Below are positions 1 to 6,918 of a stretch of 10,889 nt of DNA, piece by piece (position 1 is the stretch's first letter; the number at the start of each line of letters is the position of its first letter). The notes beneath the pieces are model-generated. The model was not told where the DNA came from. It worked only from the letters and a program-made list of their open reading frames with translations, and ran no database searches. The position numbers and the translations under genes were made by a program. The DNA comes from Actinomycetes bacterium. GTDB taxonomy: Bacteria > Actinomycetota > Acidimicrobiia > Acidimicrobiales > Bog-793. Where the stretch lies: contig JAKAOD010000058.1 of the NCBI GenBank assembly GCA_021823365.1, forward strand, positions 1 to 10,889. Direction: 5' to 3'.

Positions 1-342
1 GCCTTGGCCGCAGGCGCGGCGCTCGACGACCGGCTGCTGTTCGCCGCGGGCGCGATCGTGGCCCTCGGAATCGGCTGGGGGTGGAACGGGCTGTTCAACT
101 TCGCCGTGGTCCGCTCGCACGCCGACACCCCAGCCGTCGCGACGGGGGTCACCCAGGTCGGCGGCAGGCTCGGCGGCGTGTTCGGCCCCGTGCTCATCGG
201 GGTGGTGGTCGCCCACGGCTCGTACGCAGATGCCTGGCTCGTGGCCGCGGCGGCCGCGCTGTGCGGGGCGCTGGTGACGCTGGCGGGGGCATGGCTGCTT
301 CGCAGGGCGGACCGAGGCTCGGCTGCGGCGCTCAGCGCCTGA
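1..342 (+). CDS. MFS transporter, C-terminal fragment (5' end outside window)
   Basis: This is the last 113 codons of a membrane transporter, open from the first base of the window and ending in TGA at 340-342. The translation shows three hydrophobic segments consistent with the last transmembrane helices of a 12-helix major facilitator. The loop 'TGVTQVGGRLGGVFGPVLIG' is typical of the start of helix 11 in MFS proteins, with its Gly-rich packing and an Arg. The segment 'AWLVAAAAALCGALVTLAG' is helix 12, followed by a short basic cytoplasmic tail (LLRRADRG). The substrate cannot be inferred, because the specificity-determining N-terminal half is missing. The gene converges on the GH15 gene with only 33 nt between the stops. 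I am fairly sure of the family and have no view on the cargo; a sugar/drug efflux or a CynX-type permease would look the same here. Confidence 0.75.
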   Translation, partial: ALAAGAALDDRLLFAAGAIVALGIGWGWNGLFNFAVVRSHADTPAVATGVTQVGGRLGGVFGPVLIGVVVAHGSYADAWLVAAAAALCGALVTLAGAWLLRRADRGSAAALSA

Positions 343-367
343 GCCAGGAGCCGACGGAGCCTGGCTC
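341..367. terminator. Hairpin between convergent genes, possible bidirectional terminator
   Basis: Perfect 8-bp inverted repeat GAGCCAGG (341-348) / CCTGGCTC (360-367) with an 11-nt loop. It starts within the stop codon of the MFS gene and ends 9 nt before the stop of the opposing GH15 gene. The position suits a terminator for both transcripts. There is no T-run on either side, so it is not a classical intrinsic terminator; in high-GC actinobacteria hairpins without a U-tract are common at such sites. Confidence 0.55.
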
Positions 368-375
368 CACGACCG

Positions 376-2664
376 CTACGGCGTCTCGCACGTCACGGAA
401 TGGTCGATGCCCTCCCATTCCGAGTCCTCGTAGCGGCGGGTGAAGTTGACGACGGCTCCGGGCGGCAGCTGGGTGGCATGCAGCCGGACTCCGTGCATGC
501 CCAGGCCGAGAGGCTGTGAGGCGTGCTCTTCGACCCGCTGCCAGCCGTCCCAGCCGAGATGGAGCGTGAAAGGTCGCCGCTCCTCGATGACGAGCGACCG
601 GCCCTTCGGGAGGGTGTCGAAGGGGACGTCGGACCGCCAGAACCACGTGGGAGCTTCGGGACGCTTGCCGGCGTAGCGCTGCCAGACGCAGTCGAGCAGC
701 TCCACCGGGCGGCGGCGCTCGCGTGCGACGAGCAGCTTCAAGAACTCGGCGTGGGCCCACACCAGGGGCATGGCGCTGCCGGTCGGCTTGCCGGGCGCGA
801 GCTTCGAGGGCGGGATCGCCGGCGCATCCCACACCTGCTCGGGGAGAAGGCCGCCGGGACCCGTCATGCAGGCCATCGCCTCGAGGTACGGGCGGGGGTC
901 CTCGCCCGCGAGCAGTGCAAGGTGACCTCGCTCGCCCACGAGCAGGGGCCAGCCGCGTCCGATCCCGGTGCCGTCGAACGCGCTGCCGTCGGCGTGCTCG
1001 CCGTAGCCGTCGTCGTTGTAACGGTGGTACACGGGGCCGCAGGGCGTCTCGACCCGGAGCAGCGCGTCGGCGACCGCGAGCGTGTCGAGGATCCGGGCGT
1101 CGCCCGCCGAGCGGAGGCCGAGGCGAGCCAGGTAGGCGAACTCCATGCCGACGAGAGCTGCCGCCGGCAGGACGACCCCGGGCGTGTTGCGCACCTCGAC
1201 GCGGCCCCGAAGGCCACCGGCGGAGATCTGCGGGCCGATCCTCACGTAGTAGCCGTCGACGCCGAGCCGGTGGCACAGTTCCGTCGCCTGGACGTAGGTC
1301 CACTCCTCGATCCGCTCGTTCCAGCAGTCGGCGAGGCTCCGTGCGTACGCTCCGTCGCGGGCGCCGAGCCAGTGCTGGGCGGCCACCAGCGCCGAGACCT
1401 CGATTGCGAGGGTGAACGGGCTGGCGCCCGGGTTCTCCTCCCAGCGGTCCTGCGGGCTGACCGGCCCCTCCGACGCGACGAAGGCGGCGGCCCTTCCGAC
1501 CATGCGGCCCGATGCCGCCGCCTCGGGGACTCCGAGCTCGCGGAGCTTCTCGGCCAAGAGGATCGGGAAGGCCGCCTCGTCGAGCTGGGTTCCTCTCCAG
1601 TAGGGCCTGCCGTCGGGGAAGAAGTTCTGGTACCAGCCGCCGTCCGGCCGTTGGGTCGCGGCCAGGTAGGTGAGCACCCGGCACGCGTCCTGGACCTCGC
1701 CTGCGGCGAGGAGGCCGAAGGCGGCCTCGACCGCGTCGCGCGTCCAGACGAGGTGGTAGCCACCCGGGTCGTCGCGAGTGTCGCCCCAGGGGATGGAGAG
1801 GCTCGCCACGATGGCGCCGGGGAACGTGCGGTCCTCGTGGACGCGCAGGACCGTCGCCGAGACGCTGCCTTCGCGGGCGAGCTCGGCTGTCGACTGCGGG
1901 AGCTCGAGGCGCCTGCTCCACTCGAGCCAGCCCTCACAGAACCTCTCGCGGATCGTGCCGTACCCCTCGGAGATGCTCGACGCGGCGAGCGTGCGGGCTC
2001 CCTCCGGGGTCTCGGCGAAGCCCAGCGCCAGCACGCCGTGCGCGGCGCCCGCCTCACCCGTCAGCGCGACGTTGCCTGGGCCGGCGCGGTCGAAGACGTA
2101 GGTCATCTTCCCGTTCGCGGCGAAGTCCTGCCAGCCGTCGGAGGCGCCGACGTAGCCCGCGCTCGCGCGCGTGAAGCCGGCGTCCGCGAGGAGGCAGAGG
2201 CTCTGCGAACGGCCCTCGGCGTAGAGACCGTCGGCGACCCAGGCGGTGTTGCCGGTGCCGCTCGCCGACAGACGCGGCGCGAGGAGGGGGTAGAGGACCA
2301 TGTCCTCCCCCTCGAGCTGGTACGACACGAGGAGCACGTCGCGCAGAGGGTCGGCCAGCACCTCGAGGGTCAGGCGGTAGCGGTCACCCTCGTGCACGAT
2401 CGTCGGCAGCGGAACGTACGGCTCGGGAGTCGTCACGTCGTAGCGGCCGACGCGCTTGACCTCCGCCCAGAAGCCGTCTCCGGCGGCGATGAACCCGAGG
2501 TCGCGGAGCTGCGGCTGGCCCGTGGTGGGCCAGTAGACCTCGTTGACGACGCCCTGACCGATCGTCGCCCAGAGGCGGGCCGGACCGAGGGCCCGCGTCA
2601 CCACGTCCTTCGCGCTCGAGGTCCACGTGGGCGGGATGCCGGGGGCGCCGAATGCCTCGCTCAT
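376..2664 (-). CDS. GH15 family glycoside hydrolase (glucoamylase / glucodextranase type)
   Basis: A 762-aa protein predicted to release glucose from the non-reducing ends of alpha-glucans. Residues about 5-260 match the N-terminal beta-sandwich domain of bacterial glucoamylases and glucodextranases (note 'GVVNEVYWPTTGQPQLRDLG', residues 38-57). An (alpha/alpha)6-barrel catalytic domain follows at about 265-650. Family landmarks are 'YHLVWTRDA' (303-311), 'DGGWYQNFFPDGRPYW' (341-356), 'RWEENPGASP' (407-416) with the likely general acid in the WEE, and 'LLPEQVWD' (606-613) with E609 as likely general base. Both catalytic glutamates therefore seem present. A small C-terminal beta domain occupies about 670-762. 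There is no signal peptide, so the enzyme is probably cytoplasmic and may act on glycogen, maltodextrin or imported oligosaccharides. GH15 also contains actinobacterial trehalases, but the N-terminal domain here favours glucoamylase/glucodextranase. I chose the ATG at 2664, where family similarity begins; the frame stays open to 2928, but that 88-aa extension looks non-conserved and would overlap the divergent promoter. Confidence 0.88.
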   Translation of the reverse strand: MSEAFGAPGIPPTWTSSAKDVVTRALGPARLWATIGQGVVNEVYWPTTGQPQLRDLGFIAAGDGFWAEVKRVGRYDVTTPEPYVPLPTIVHEGDRYRLTLEVLADPLRDVLLVSYQLEGEDMVLYPLLAPRLSASGTGNTAWVADGLYAEGRSQSLCLLADAGFTRASAGYVGASDGWQDFAANGKMTYVFDRAGPGNVALTGEAGAAHGVLALGFAETPEGARTLAASSISEGYGTIRERFCEGWLEWSRRLELPQSTAELAREGSVSATVLRVHEDRTFPGAIVASLSIPWGDTRDDPGGYHLVWTRDAVEAAFGLLAAGEVQDACRVLTYLAATQRPDGGWYQNFFPDGRPYWRGTQLDEAAFPILLAEKLRELGVPEAAASGRMVGRAAAFVASEGPVSPQDRWEENPGASPFTLAIEVSALVAAQHWLGARDGAYARSLADCWNERIEEWTYVQATELCHRLGVDGYYVRIGPQISAGGLRGRVEVRNTPGVVLPAAALVGMEFAYLARLGLRSAGDARILDTLAVADALLRVETPCGPVYHRYNDDGYGEHADGSAFDGTGIGRGWPLLVGERGHLALLAGEDPRPYLEAMACMTGPGGLLPEQVWDAPAIPPSKLAPGKPTGSAMPLVWAHAEFLKLLVARERRRPVELLDCVWQRYAGKRPEAPTWFWRSDVPFDTLPKGRSLVIEERRPFTLHLGWDGWQRVEEHASQPLGLGMHGVRLHATQLPPGAVVNFTRRYEDSEWEGIDHSVTCETP

Positions 2665-2805
2665 GGCGGTCGATCGCTCACCGGCTCCGGTCGGCGCCTC
2701 TCCGGCGGTCGGGCACCGTCGACCTCGATCGCCGCGCGGCGGAGAGCACGCCCGACGGTACCAGCCTGTGAGCAGCAGCCCGCGAGGTGGGCAGCGCGCG
2801 CTCAG

Positions 2806-2825
2806 GTCTTGGACCGTCTTGGACC
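2806..2825. repeat. Tandem 10-bp direct repeat, operator candidate
   Basis: GTCTTGGACC occurs twice head-to-tail (2806-2815, 2816-2825), so the copies are one DNA helical turn apart. With the preceding G, the first copy also forms a short dyad, GGTC-TTG-GACC (2805-2815). The repeat lies about 140 bp upstream of the GH15 start and 65 bp upstream of the rightward -35. Same-face spacing is what a cooperative regulator would use, but no regulator gene lies in the window. Confidence 0.45.
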
Positions 2826-2843
2826 GGACGTCGGCGCGCACTT

Positions 2844-2861
2844 GCGAGCCGAGCGGCTCGC
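2844..2861. promoter_or_regulatory. 18-bp palindrome, operator candidate
   Basis: GCGAGCCG-AG-CGGCTCGC is a perfect 8-bp inverted repeat with a 2-bp centre, placed 28 bp upstream of the TTGACA element. The size and symmetry suit a dimeric repressor or activator (LacI, GntR and TetR families use sites of this kind), though the family cannot be told from the site. It could also form a hairpin in a leftward leader transcript. Confidence 0.45.
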
Positions 2862-2873
2862 GACGGATCGCGA
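2858..2873. promoter_or_regulatory. Second palindrome overlapping the first (TCGCGA-N4-TCGCGA)
   Basis: TCGCGA occurs twice (2858-2863, 2868-2873) with CGGA between. Because TCGCGA is itself palindromic, the unit reads as both a direct and an inverted repeat. It shares four bases with the preceding 18-bp palindrome and ends 16 bp before the -35 element. CpG-rich hexamers recur by chance in this base composition, so confidence is modest. Confidence 0.3.
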
Positions 2874-2889
2874 AGACGACGACCCAGCT

Positions 2890-2919
2890 TTGACAGTCGC
2901 GCGGCACACGGCCTAGCAT
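2890..2919 (+). promoter_or_regulatory. Housekeeping-type promoter for the solute-binding protein / phosphotriesterase operon
   Basis: A consensus -35 TTGACA (2890-2895) is followed after 18 nt by TAGCAT (2914-2919), which fits the TANNNT -10 pattern of actinobacterial primary sigma factors. Transcription would start near 2926 and give an untranslated leader of roughly 95 nt before the ATG at 3022. A full TTGACA is rare by chance in DNA this GC-rich, which supports the call. Confidence 0.6.
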
Positions 2920-3005
2920 CCGCGCCACCTACGACCCGAGGCGTCGCGTCACAGCCAGCTCCCGTTGGCGCCGTGAATCGGGCCGTTGCCCGGATCGCGC
3001 CGATC

Positions 3006-3012
3006 GAGGGAG
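3006..3012 (+). promoter_or_regulatory. Ribosome binding site deciding the ATG start at 3022
   Basis: GAGGGAG sits 9 nt before the ATG at 3022. It favours this ATG over the upstream in-frame TTG at 2986, which would add 12 residues and has no comparable site. Confidence 0.65.
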
Positions 3013-3021
3013 TGTCGCCTC

Positions 3022-4920
3022 ATGTTCACGATCGATGCCGCCGCTGCGTCCCGCGGCAATGCCGAGCGACGCCCTCGGCTGGCGAGTCGACGGGGCGCCG
3101 CATCCGCGTGCGCGGCAGTCCTCCTGACGGTCCTCGGGGCGGGCATCGGAGCGGGGACGTCGATCGCGACGGCCGCGGCGAGCCAGAAGCACGCGGTGGC
3201 GTCGAAGATCGTGACAGGCGGGACGGCCAGCTTCTCGCTGCTTCCCGGCGAGGTCTTCACATGGATCATCCCCATCGAGAGCCAGCTGGCCTACGCCGCG
3301 TACCAGACGAACATCGAGGACGACACCTACCTGCCGCTCATCTGGTTCGGCAGTGGCTCGAAGACCGGCATCAACTACCGGCTTTCGATCGCCAAACGGC
3401 CCGTCTGGTCCAACGGTGACGAGACCGTCACCGTCCACATGAAGAAGACCTTCAAGTGGTCGACAGGAGCTCCAGTCACATCCAAGGACGTGAAGTTCTT
3501 CTTCGAGCTGTACCAGGTGGGAAAGTCGCAGATCGGGAACTACCTGCCCGGGTTGATGCCGGACAACATCTCGAGCATCGCGTACCCGAATGCCTATACC
3601 TTCGTCCTCCATTTGAAGAAGGCGTACAACCCGCTGTGGTACACGGGAAACCAGCTCGGATGGATCTACCCGATCCCGGTGCAGGCGTGGGACAAGACGT
3701 CGCTGACAGCCACCGGGAGCCTCGCGAACTCGTCGACTGCAGCGCGCGCGAAGGCGGTGTTCACATTCGTCTTCAAGCAGGCGGCGGACAGGAACACCTA
3801 CACCACGAACCCGATGTGGAAGGTGGCTGACGGTCCGTTCATCCTGAAGACGTACGACGCCGTCACCCACGCGGCGACCTTTGCGCGCAACGCCCACTAC
3901 TCGGGACCGACAAAGCCGCATCTCGCGGCGTACAGCGTCTACAGCTTCACAACAGGCACCTCCGAGCTGAACGCGCTCCGCTCGGGGAAGCTCACCTTCG
4001 GCTACGTGCCCTTCGGTGACCTCTCCCAGGTGCCGTACTTCAAGAACCATGGCTACTCGATCGAGTCGTGGCCGATCTTCTACAACGAGGTGTTGTGGTT
4101 CAGCTACACCTCCAAGACATGGGCGCCACTCGCGCGTCAGCTGTACATCCGGCAGGCGTTGCAGCATCTCATCACAGAGAAGCTCCTCATCCAGCGCACG
4201 ATAGGTGGGTACGGCCTTCCCGACTACGGCCCGGTGGCGGACTATCCCGGTTCGAAGTACGTCGCGCCCGCGATCAGGAAGGATCCCTATCCCTACGACC
4301 CCGCCGCTGCCGCCCGCCTGCTTGCCTCGCACGGCTGGGTCAAGGGTTCCGGTGGGTACCTCTTCTGCGAGCGCCCGGGAACGGCGACCTCGGACTGCGG
4401 CAAGGGCATCCTTAAAGGCAGGAAGCTCACATTCCTCTTCATCTACCAGACCGGCACAACAGCCTTCTCTGTCCAAGTCTCCGGGTTCGCCGCCGCCGCG
4501 TCGAAGGTCGGCGTCGATCTCAGGCTCGACGGCCAGACCACCACAACGATCTTCTCGATCGCGGGCGTCTGCCCGACATCACCGTGCAAGTGGGGGATCG
4601 CCGGGCTCGCCGGCTGGTTCTGGAACTACGGGCAGTACGAGCTCCTCCCCGTGGGCGAGGACGAGTTCGGGAAGGGCAACTACTGGGCGGGCGGCTACTT
4701 CACAGCCAAGGCCCAGAAGTTGATCACAGCGGCGGAGACGAAGTCGGGAACGAAGCCTCTGTACGCGGTCGAGTCGTACCTGTCCAAGGACGTCCCTTCC
4801 CTGTGGTGGCCCCTGTCCGACTGGTCGGTCGCGGTCGTGAAGAAGACACTGTCCGGGTGGAAGCACCTGAACGCATACGCGAACTACATGCCCCAGACGT
4901 GGTACTTCACCAAGCGGTAG
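3022..4920 (+). CDS. ABC transporter solute-binding protein, family 5 (peptide/nickel type)
   Basis: A 632-aa exported protein that would capture a ligand outside the membrane and hand it to an ABC importer. The N-terminus has a basic stretch with an RR pair (residues 23-24), a hydrophobic core (about 25-48) and a small-residue cleavage region near 'IATAAASQ'. There is no lipobox cysteine after the core, so it looks like a long Sec or Tat-like signal peptide rather than a lipoprotein. Mature-protein landmarks of the DppA/OppA fold are 'WSNGDETVTVHMKKTFKWS' (129-147) followed by 'GAPVTSKDVKFFFELYQ' (149-165), and 'RQLYIRQALQHLITEKLLI' (372-390) before 'GGYGLPDYGPV'. Cysteines at 449/459 and 517/522 could form disulfides. 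At 632 aa it is somewhat longer than the usual 500-600 aa. ACA and other lower-GC codons look commoner than in neighbouring genes. A phosphotriesterase-family gene follows 10 nt downstream; no permease or ATPase gene is present. The ligand is unknown: peptides, nickel chelates, glycosides and opines are all bound by this family. Confidence 0.88.
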   Translation: MFTIDAAAASRGNAERRPRLASRRGAASACAAVLLTVLGAGIGAGTSIATAAASQKHAVASKIVTGGTASFSLLPGEVFTWIIPIESQLAYAAYQTNIEDDTYLPLIWFGSGSKTGINYRLSIAKRPVWSNGDETVTVHMKKTFKWSTGAPVTSKDVKFFFELYQVGKSQIGNYLPGLMPDNISSIAYPNAYTFVLHLKKAYNPLWYTGNQLGWIYPIPVQAWDKTSLTATGSLANSSTAARAKAVFTFVFKQAADRNTYTTNPMWKVADGPFILKTYDAVTHAATFARNAHYSGPTKPHLAAYSVYSFTTGTSELNALRSGKLTFGYVPFGDLSQVPYFKNHGYSIESWPIFYNEVLWFSYTSKTWAPLARQLYIRQALQHLITEKLLIQRTIGGYGLPDYGPVADYPGSKYVAPAIRKDPYPYDPAAAARLLASHGWVKGSGGYLFCERPGTATSDCGKGILKGRKLTFLFIYQTGTTAFSVQVSGFAAAASKVGVDLRLDGQTTTTIFSIAGVCPTSPCKWGIAGLAGWFWNYGQYELLPVGEDEFGKGNYWAGGYFTAKAQKLITAAETKSGTKPLYAVESYLSKDVPSLWWPLSDWSVAVVKKTLSGWKHLNAYANYMPQTWYFTKR

Positions 4921-4930
4921 CGGCGACCGC

Positions 4931-6004
4931 GTGAGTGACTTCGCGATCGCAGCAACTGGTGAAGTGCCAGCTGACGAGCTCGGCATCGTGATGATGCACG
5001 AGCACATCCTGCACGACGACGTCGACGCCCCCTCGTTGCTCGAGCCGCTGCCGGGCCCCGAGGGAGCCCAGCTCCGGGACGCACCGGTCACGATGGAGAT
5101 TCTGGGCAAGCTCTGGCGCCACCCGTTGGCGAGCCGTGCGAACGTGCAGCTCACCCGGCGGGATGGCGTTGCAGAGGAGCTCTCGTTGCTCCGTGCGGCC
5201 GGCGGCGGGACCGCGGTGGAGGCCAGCACTGTCGGATTCAGCCCGGACCCCGAAGGTGTGGCGGAGATCTCTCGCAAGAGCGGCGTCCTCATCATCATGG
5301 GGTGCGGCTACTTCGTCGACTCGATGATCCCGGCGTGGTTCGACGACCTGTCCGTCGACGAAGTTGCCGGGGGCCTGATCCGAGACATCAGAGAGGGCAT
5401 CGGTGGCACGTCGGTTCGTGCCGGGATCATCGGAGAGGTCGGGACCTCGCCGGATCTCACCACGCGCGAGGAGAAGAGCCTGGTCGCGTCCGCCATCGCG
5501 GCGATCGAGACGGGTGTGAGCGTGAGTGTCCACCTGTCCCACTCCGTCGCGCCGGGAGCTTCATCGCACGAAGCCTTCGAGCCCGGCTTCAAGGCACTTC
5601 GCGTGCTCACGCGGGAGGGACTGCCCCCCGATCGAGTCATCTGTGGCCACCTCGACGAGGCCCGCAGCGTCGACTACGCCGCGCGCTTGATCGGCGAGGG
5701 GTGCGTGGTCGGCTACGACACGTTCGGCACCGAGTGGTACTGGGACAACTGGAAGACCTGGGAGCCACATGACAGCCAGCGGGTCGCGGATGTTGTCGAA
5801 CTGTGCCGTCGTGGCCTGCACGGAAGCATCGTCCTTTCACAGGATGTCGCGTTCAAGCGCCACCTTCGTCGCTTCGGAGGGCTCGGCTACGACCACCTGC
5901 TCGTGTCGATCGTACCGATGCTGCGCGACGCGGGCGTGACCCAGGAGCAGCTCGACACGATGCTGATCGCACTACCCCGGCGGCTTCTCACCGTCGGGAA
6001 ATGA
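4931..6004 (+). CDS. Phosphotriesterase-family metal-dependent hydrolase (amidohydrolase superfamily)
   Basis: A 357-aa TIM-barrel hydrolase of the phosphotriesterase/PTE-related family, whose members hydrolyse phosphotriesters, lactones (including N-acyl-homoserine lactones) or unknown esters with a binuclear metal centre. The ligand set can be read directly: HEH (H23, H25) after the first strand, 'GIIGEVGTS' (165-173) with E169, H201 in 'VHLSHS', H240 in 'VICGHLDE' and D305 in 'VLSQD'. The bridging position holds Glu169, where Pseudomonas/Agrobacterium-type phosphotriesterases have a carboxylated Lys; the E. coli PTE homology protein likewise uses Glu, so this points to the PHP-like branch rather than a true organophosphatase. 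No signal peptide is seen, so it acts in the cytoplasm. The GTG start lies 10 nt after the binding-protein stop with only a weak ribosome site, indicating co-transcription and perhaps coupling. Family is confident; substrate is unknown. Confidence 0.87.
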   Translation: MSDFAIAATGEVPADELGIVMMHEHILHDDVDAPSLLEPLPGPEGAQLRDAPVTMEILGKLWRHPLASRANVQLTRRDGVAEELSLLRAAGGGTAVEASTVGFSPDPEGVAEISRKSGVLIIMGCGYFVDSMIPAWFDDLSVDEVAGGLIRDIREGIGGTSVRAGIIGEVGTSPDLTTREEKSLVASAIAAIETGVSVSVHLSHSVAPGASSHEAFEPGFKALRVLTREGLPPDRVICGHLDEARSVDYAARLIGEGCVVGYDTFGTEWYWDNWKTWEPHDSQRVADVVELCRRGLHGSIVLSQDVAFKRHLRRFGGLGYDHLLVSIVPMLRDAGVTQEQLDTMLIALPRRLLTVGK

Positions 6005-6058
6005 GCGGGCGAGGACCGCGAGGCCCCGGGCAGCGGGCTCAGCCCCGAGCGGGCCCCC
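6005..6058. terminator. Convergent gap with overlapping GC-rich inverted repeats
   Basis: This 54-nt gap lies between the stop of the phosphotriesterase-family gene and the stop of the opposing membrane protein gene. GGCCC (6022-6026) can pair with GGGCC (6051-6055) around an inner GCTC/GAGC stem (6037-6040 / 6047-6050), giving a GC-rich branched or interrupted hairpin. There is no T-tract. It is placed to end both transcripts, but the pairing is imperfect and alternatives compete. Confidence 0.3.
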
Positions 6059-6916
6059 CTACGGAGCCTGCCGTCTGCCGGGCGGCGGCGCGGCGACGTG
6101 CCGGAACCTGGGGGGAACTGCGATCTCCAGCACCGCCCGGTTGCCGGCCGTGGGGGGCAACCAGGCGAAGACCGTCCTCTCGGTGACATGGCCGGCCGAC
6201 GTCGACAGGATCGGCAGGTAGGTCGTCGCGTCCACCCACAGCGTCGTCGGCTTCGTCACCGGGTGGAGCCCCGAGGTCGCTGCCGTGGACACGAGTCGCA
6301 ACGCCCGCCGCCCGTCGACGATCCCATGTCCGGCGAAGCGGTAGCGGCCCGCGGCCAGCTCCCGCTCGATGGTCTGCGGGGTGAGCGGCGCGCAGGTCAC
6401 GCCCTCGCTGCTGCGGGACCACCACTGCCTGTCGCCGTCGTCGACGACGACCGCCCGCCCGCCCTCGACGAAGACCGTCAAGGTGGGCTTGCCGCCCACG
6501 CCCGTGTCCGCGCGGCACGCCCCGGTCGCGAGGTCCACCCAGGCCGTCGAGTCGAGCCGGACCGCCGACACCGTCGAGCGGATCTCTTCGACGTCGCGGC
6601 TCGTACCGGCGAGCGCCCTCGTGACGGCCGTCAGCACCGCCGCCGTGCCCGGCGTCACGCCCGACCGGGGTGACGGGGCGCGCGGCGAGGTGAGCCAGCC
6701 GGGGACCAGCGCGCCGACGAGCGCCGCCGCGGCCGCGCCGGCGATCGCCAGGAACCAGCCGCCGTGCCGGAGACGCCCGCGCGCCGGGCCCGGCCGTGCC
6801 TGGTCCGCCGCTCCCATCGGCTGGAAGAGCGCGGCGCGCTGGCGGGCCTGGGCGTCTGGCGGCGGCGGCGCCGTGTCCGGTTCGAGCTGCTTTACGAGCT
6901 CGACGATTCGCTCCAT
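6059..6916 (-). CDS. Membrane-anchored protein partnered with an ECF sigma factor (LolA/RseB-like outer domain), putative anti-sigma factor
   Basis: A 285-aa protein with a short cytoplasmic N-terminus (1-50), one transmembrane helix (about 52-74, 'WFLAIAGAAAAALVGALVPG') and an extracytoplasmic domain of about 210 residues. The start 'MERIVELVKQLEPDTAPPPP' and layout resemble the actinobacterial proteins found beside ECF sigma genes and often named CU044_5270 family. The outer domain, with 'TVFVEGGRAVVVDDGDRQWW' and a C-terminal 'TTLWVDATTYLPI', recalls the LolA/LppX/RseB beta-sheet fold that binds lipids or unfolded proteins. No HxxxCxxC zinc motif is present, so an anti-sigma role rests on gene order and topology. 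ATG at 6916 is 2 nt after the sigma stop with GAAGGA upstream, so the pair is coupled. The frame stays open further upstream, but only as a shadow of the sigma gene. Confidence 0.72.
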   Translation of the reverse strand: MERIVELVKQLEPDTAPPPPDAQARQRAALFQPMGAADQARPGPARGRLRHGGWFLAIAGAAAAALVGALVPGWLTSPRAPSPRSGVTPGTAAVLTAVTRALAGTSRDVEEIRSTVSAVRLDSTAWVDLATGACRADTGVGGKPTLTVFVEGGRAVVVDDGDRQWWSRSSEGVTCAPLTPQTIERELAAGRYRFAGHGIVDGRRALRLVSTAATSGLHPVTKPTTLWVDATTYLPILSTSAGHVTERTVFAWLPPTAGNRAVLEIAVPPRFRHVAAPPPGRRQAP

Positions 6917-6918
6917 CG

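Larger units (their letters stand above)
2665..3021. other. Divergent intergenic region between GH15 and the solute-binding protein gene
   Basis: These 357 bp separate two divergently transcribed genes. They hold a tandem 10-bp repeat (2806-2825), overlapping palindromes (2844-2861 and 2858-2873) and a rightward promoter (2890-2919), each listed separately. I found no convincing minus-strand promoter for GH15; a TACCGT hexamer lies about 90 bp upstream of its ATG but has no matching -35. The minus frame is open through most of the region, which I attribute to high GC content rather than coding. Confidence 0.7.

Noticed and set aside
523..2916. Long plus-strand open frame (about 797 codons) opposite the GH15 gene
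   Set aside because: It is the antisense shadow of a gene with clear GH15 catalytic motifs. Its translation is Arg/Ala/Glu-rich with no recognisable domain, as expected in high-GC DNA.
2665..2928. N-terminal extension of the GH15 protein to 2928
   Set aside because: The added 88 residues are Arg/Pro/Cys-rich and unlike the family, and the start would lie over the divergent promoter. Similarity to the family begins just after the ATG at 2664.
2929..4476. Minus-strand open frame of 515 codons opposite the solute-binding protein gene
   Set aside because: Antisense shadow: the composition is Arg/Val/Asp-rich with no family motifs, while the plus strand has a signal peptide and family-5 binding-protein motifs.
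4931..6004. Calling the hydrolase a true organophosphate-degrading phosphotriesterase
   Set aside because: The bridging-ligand position is Glu, not the carboxylated Lys of those enzymes, and the substrate cannot be read from sequence.
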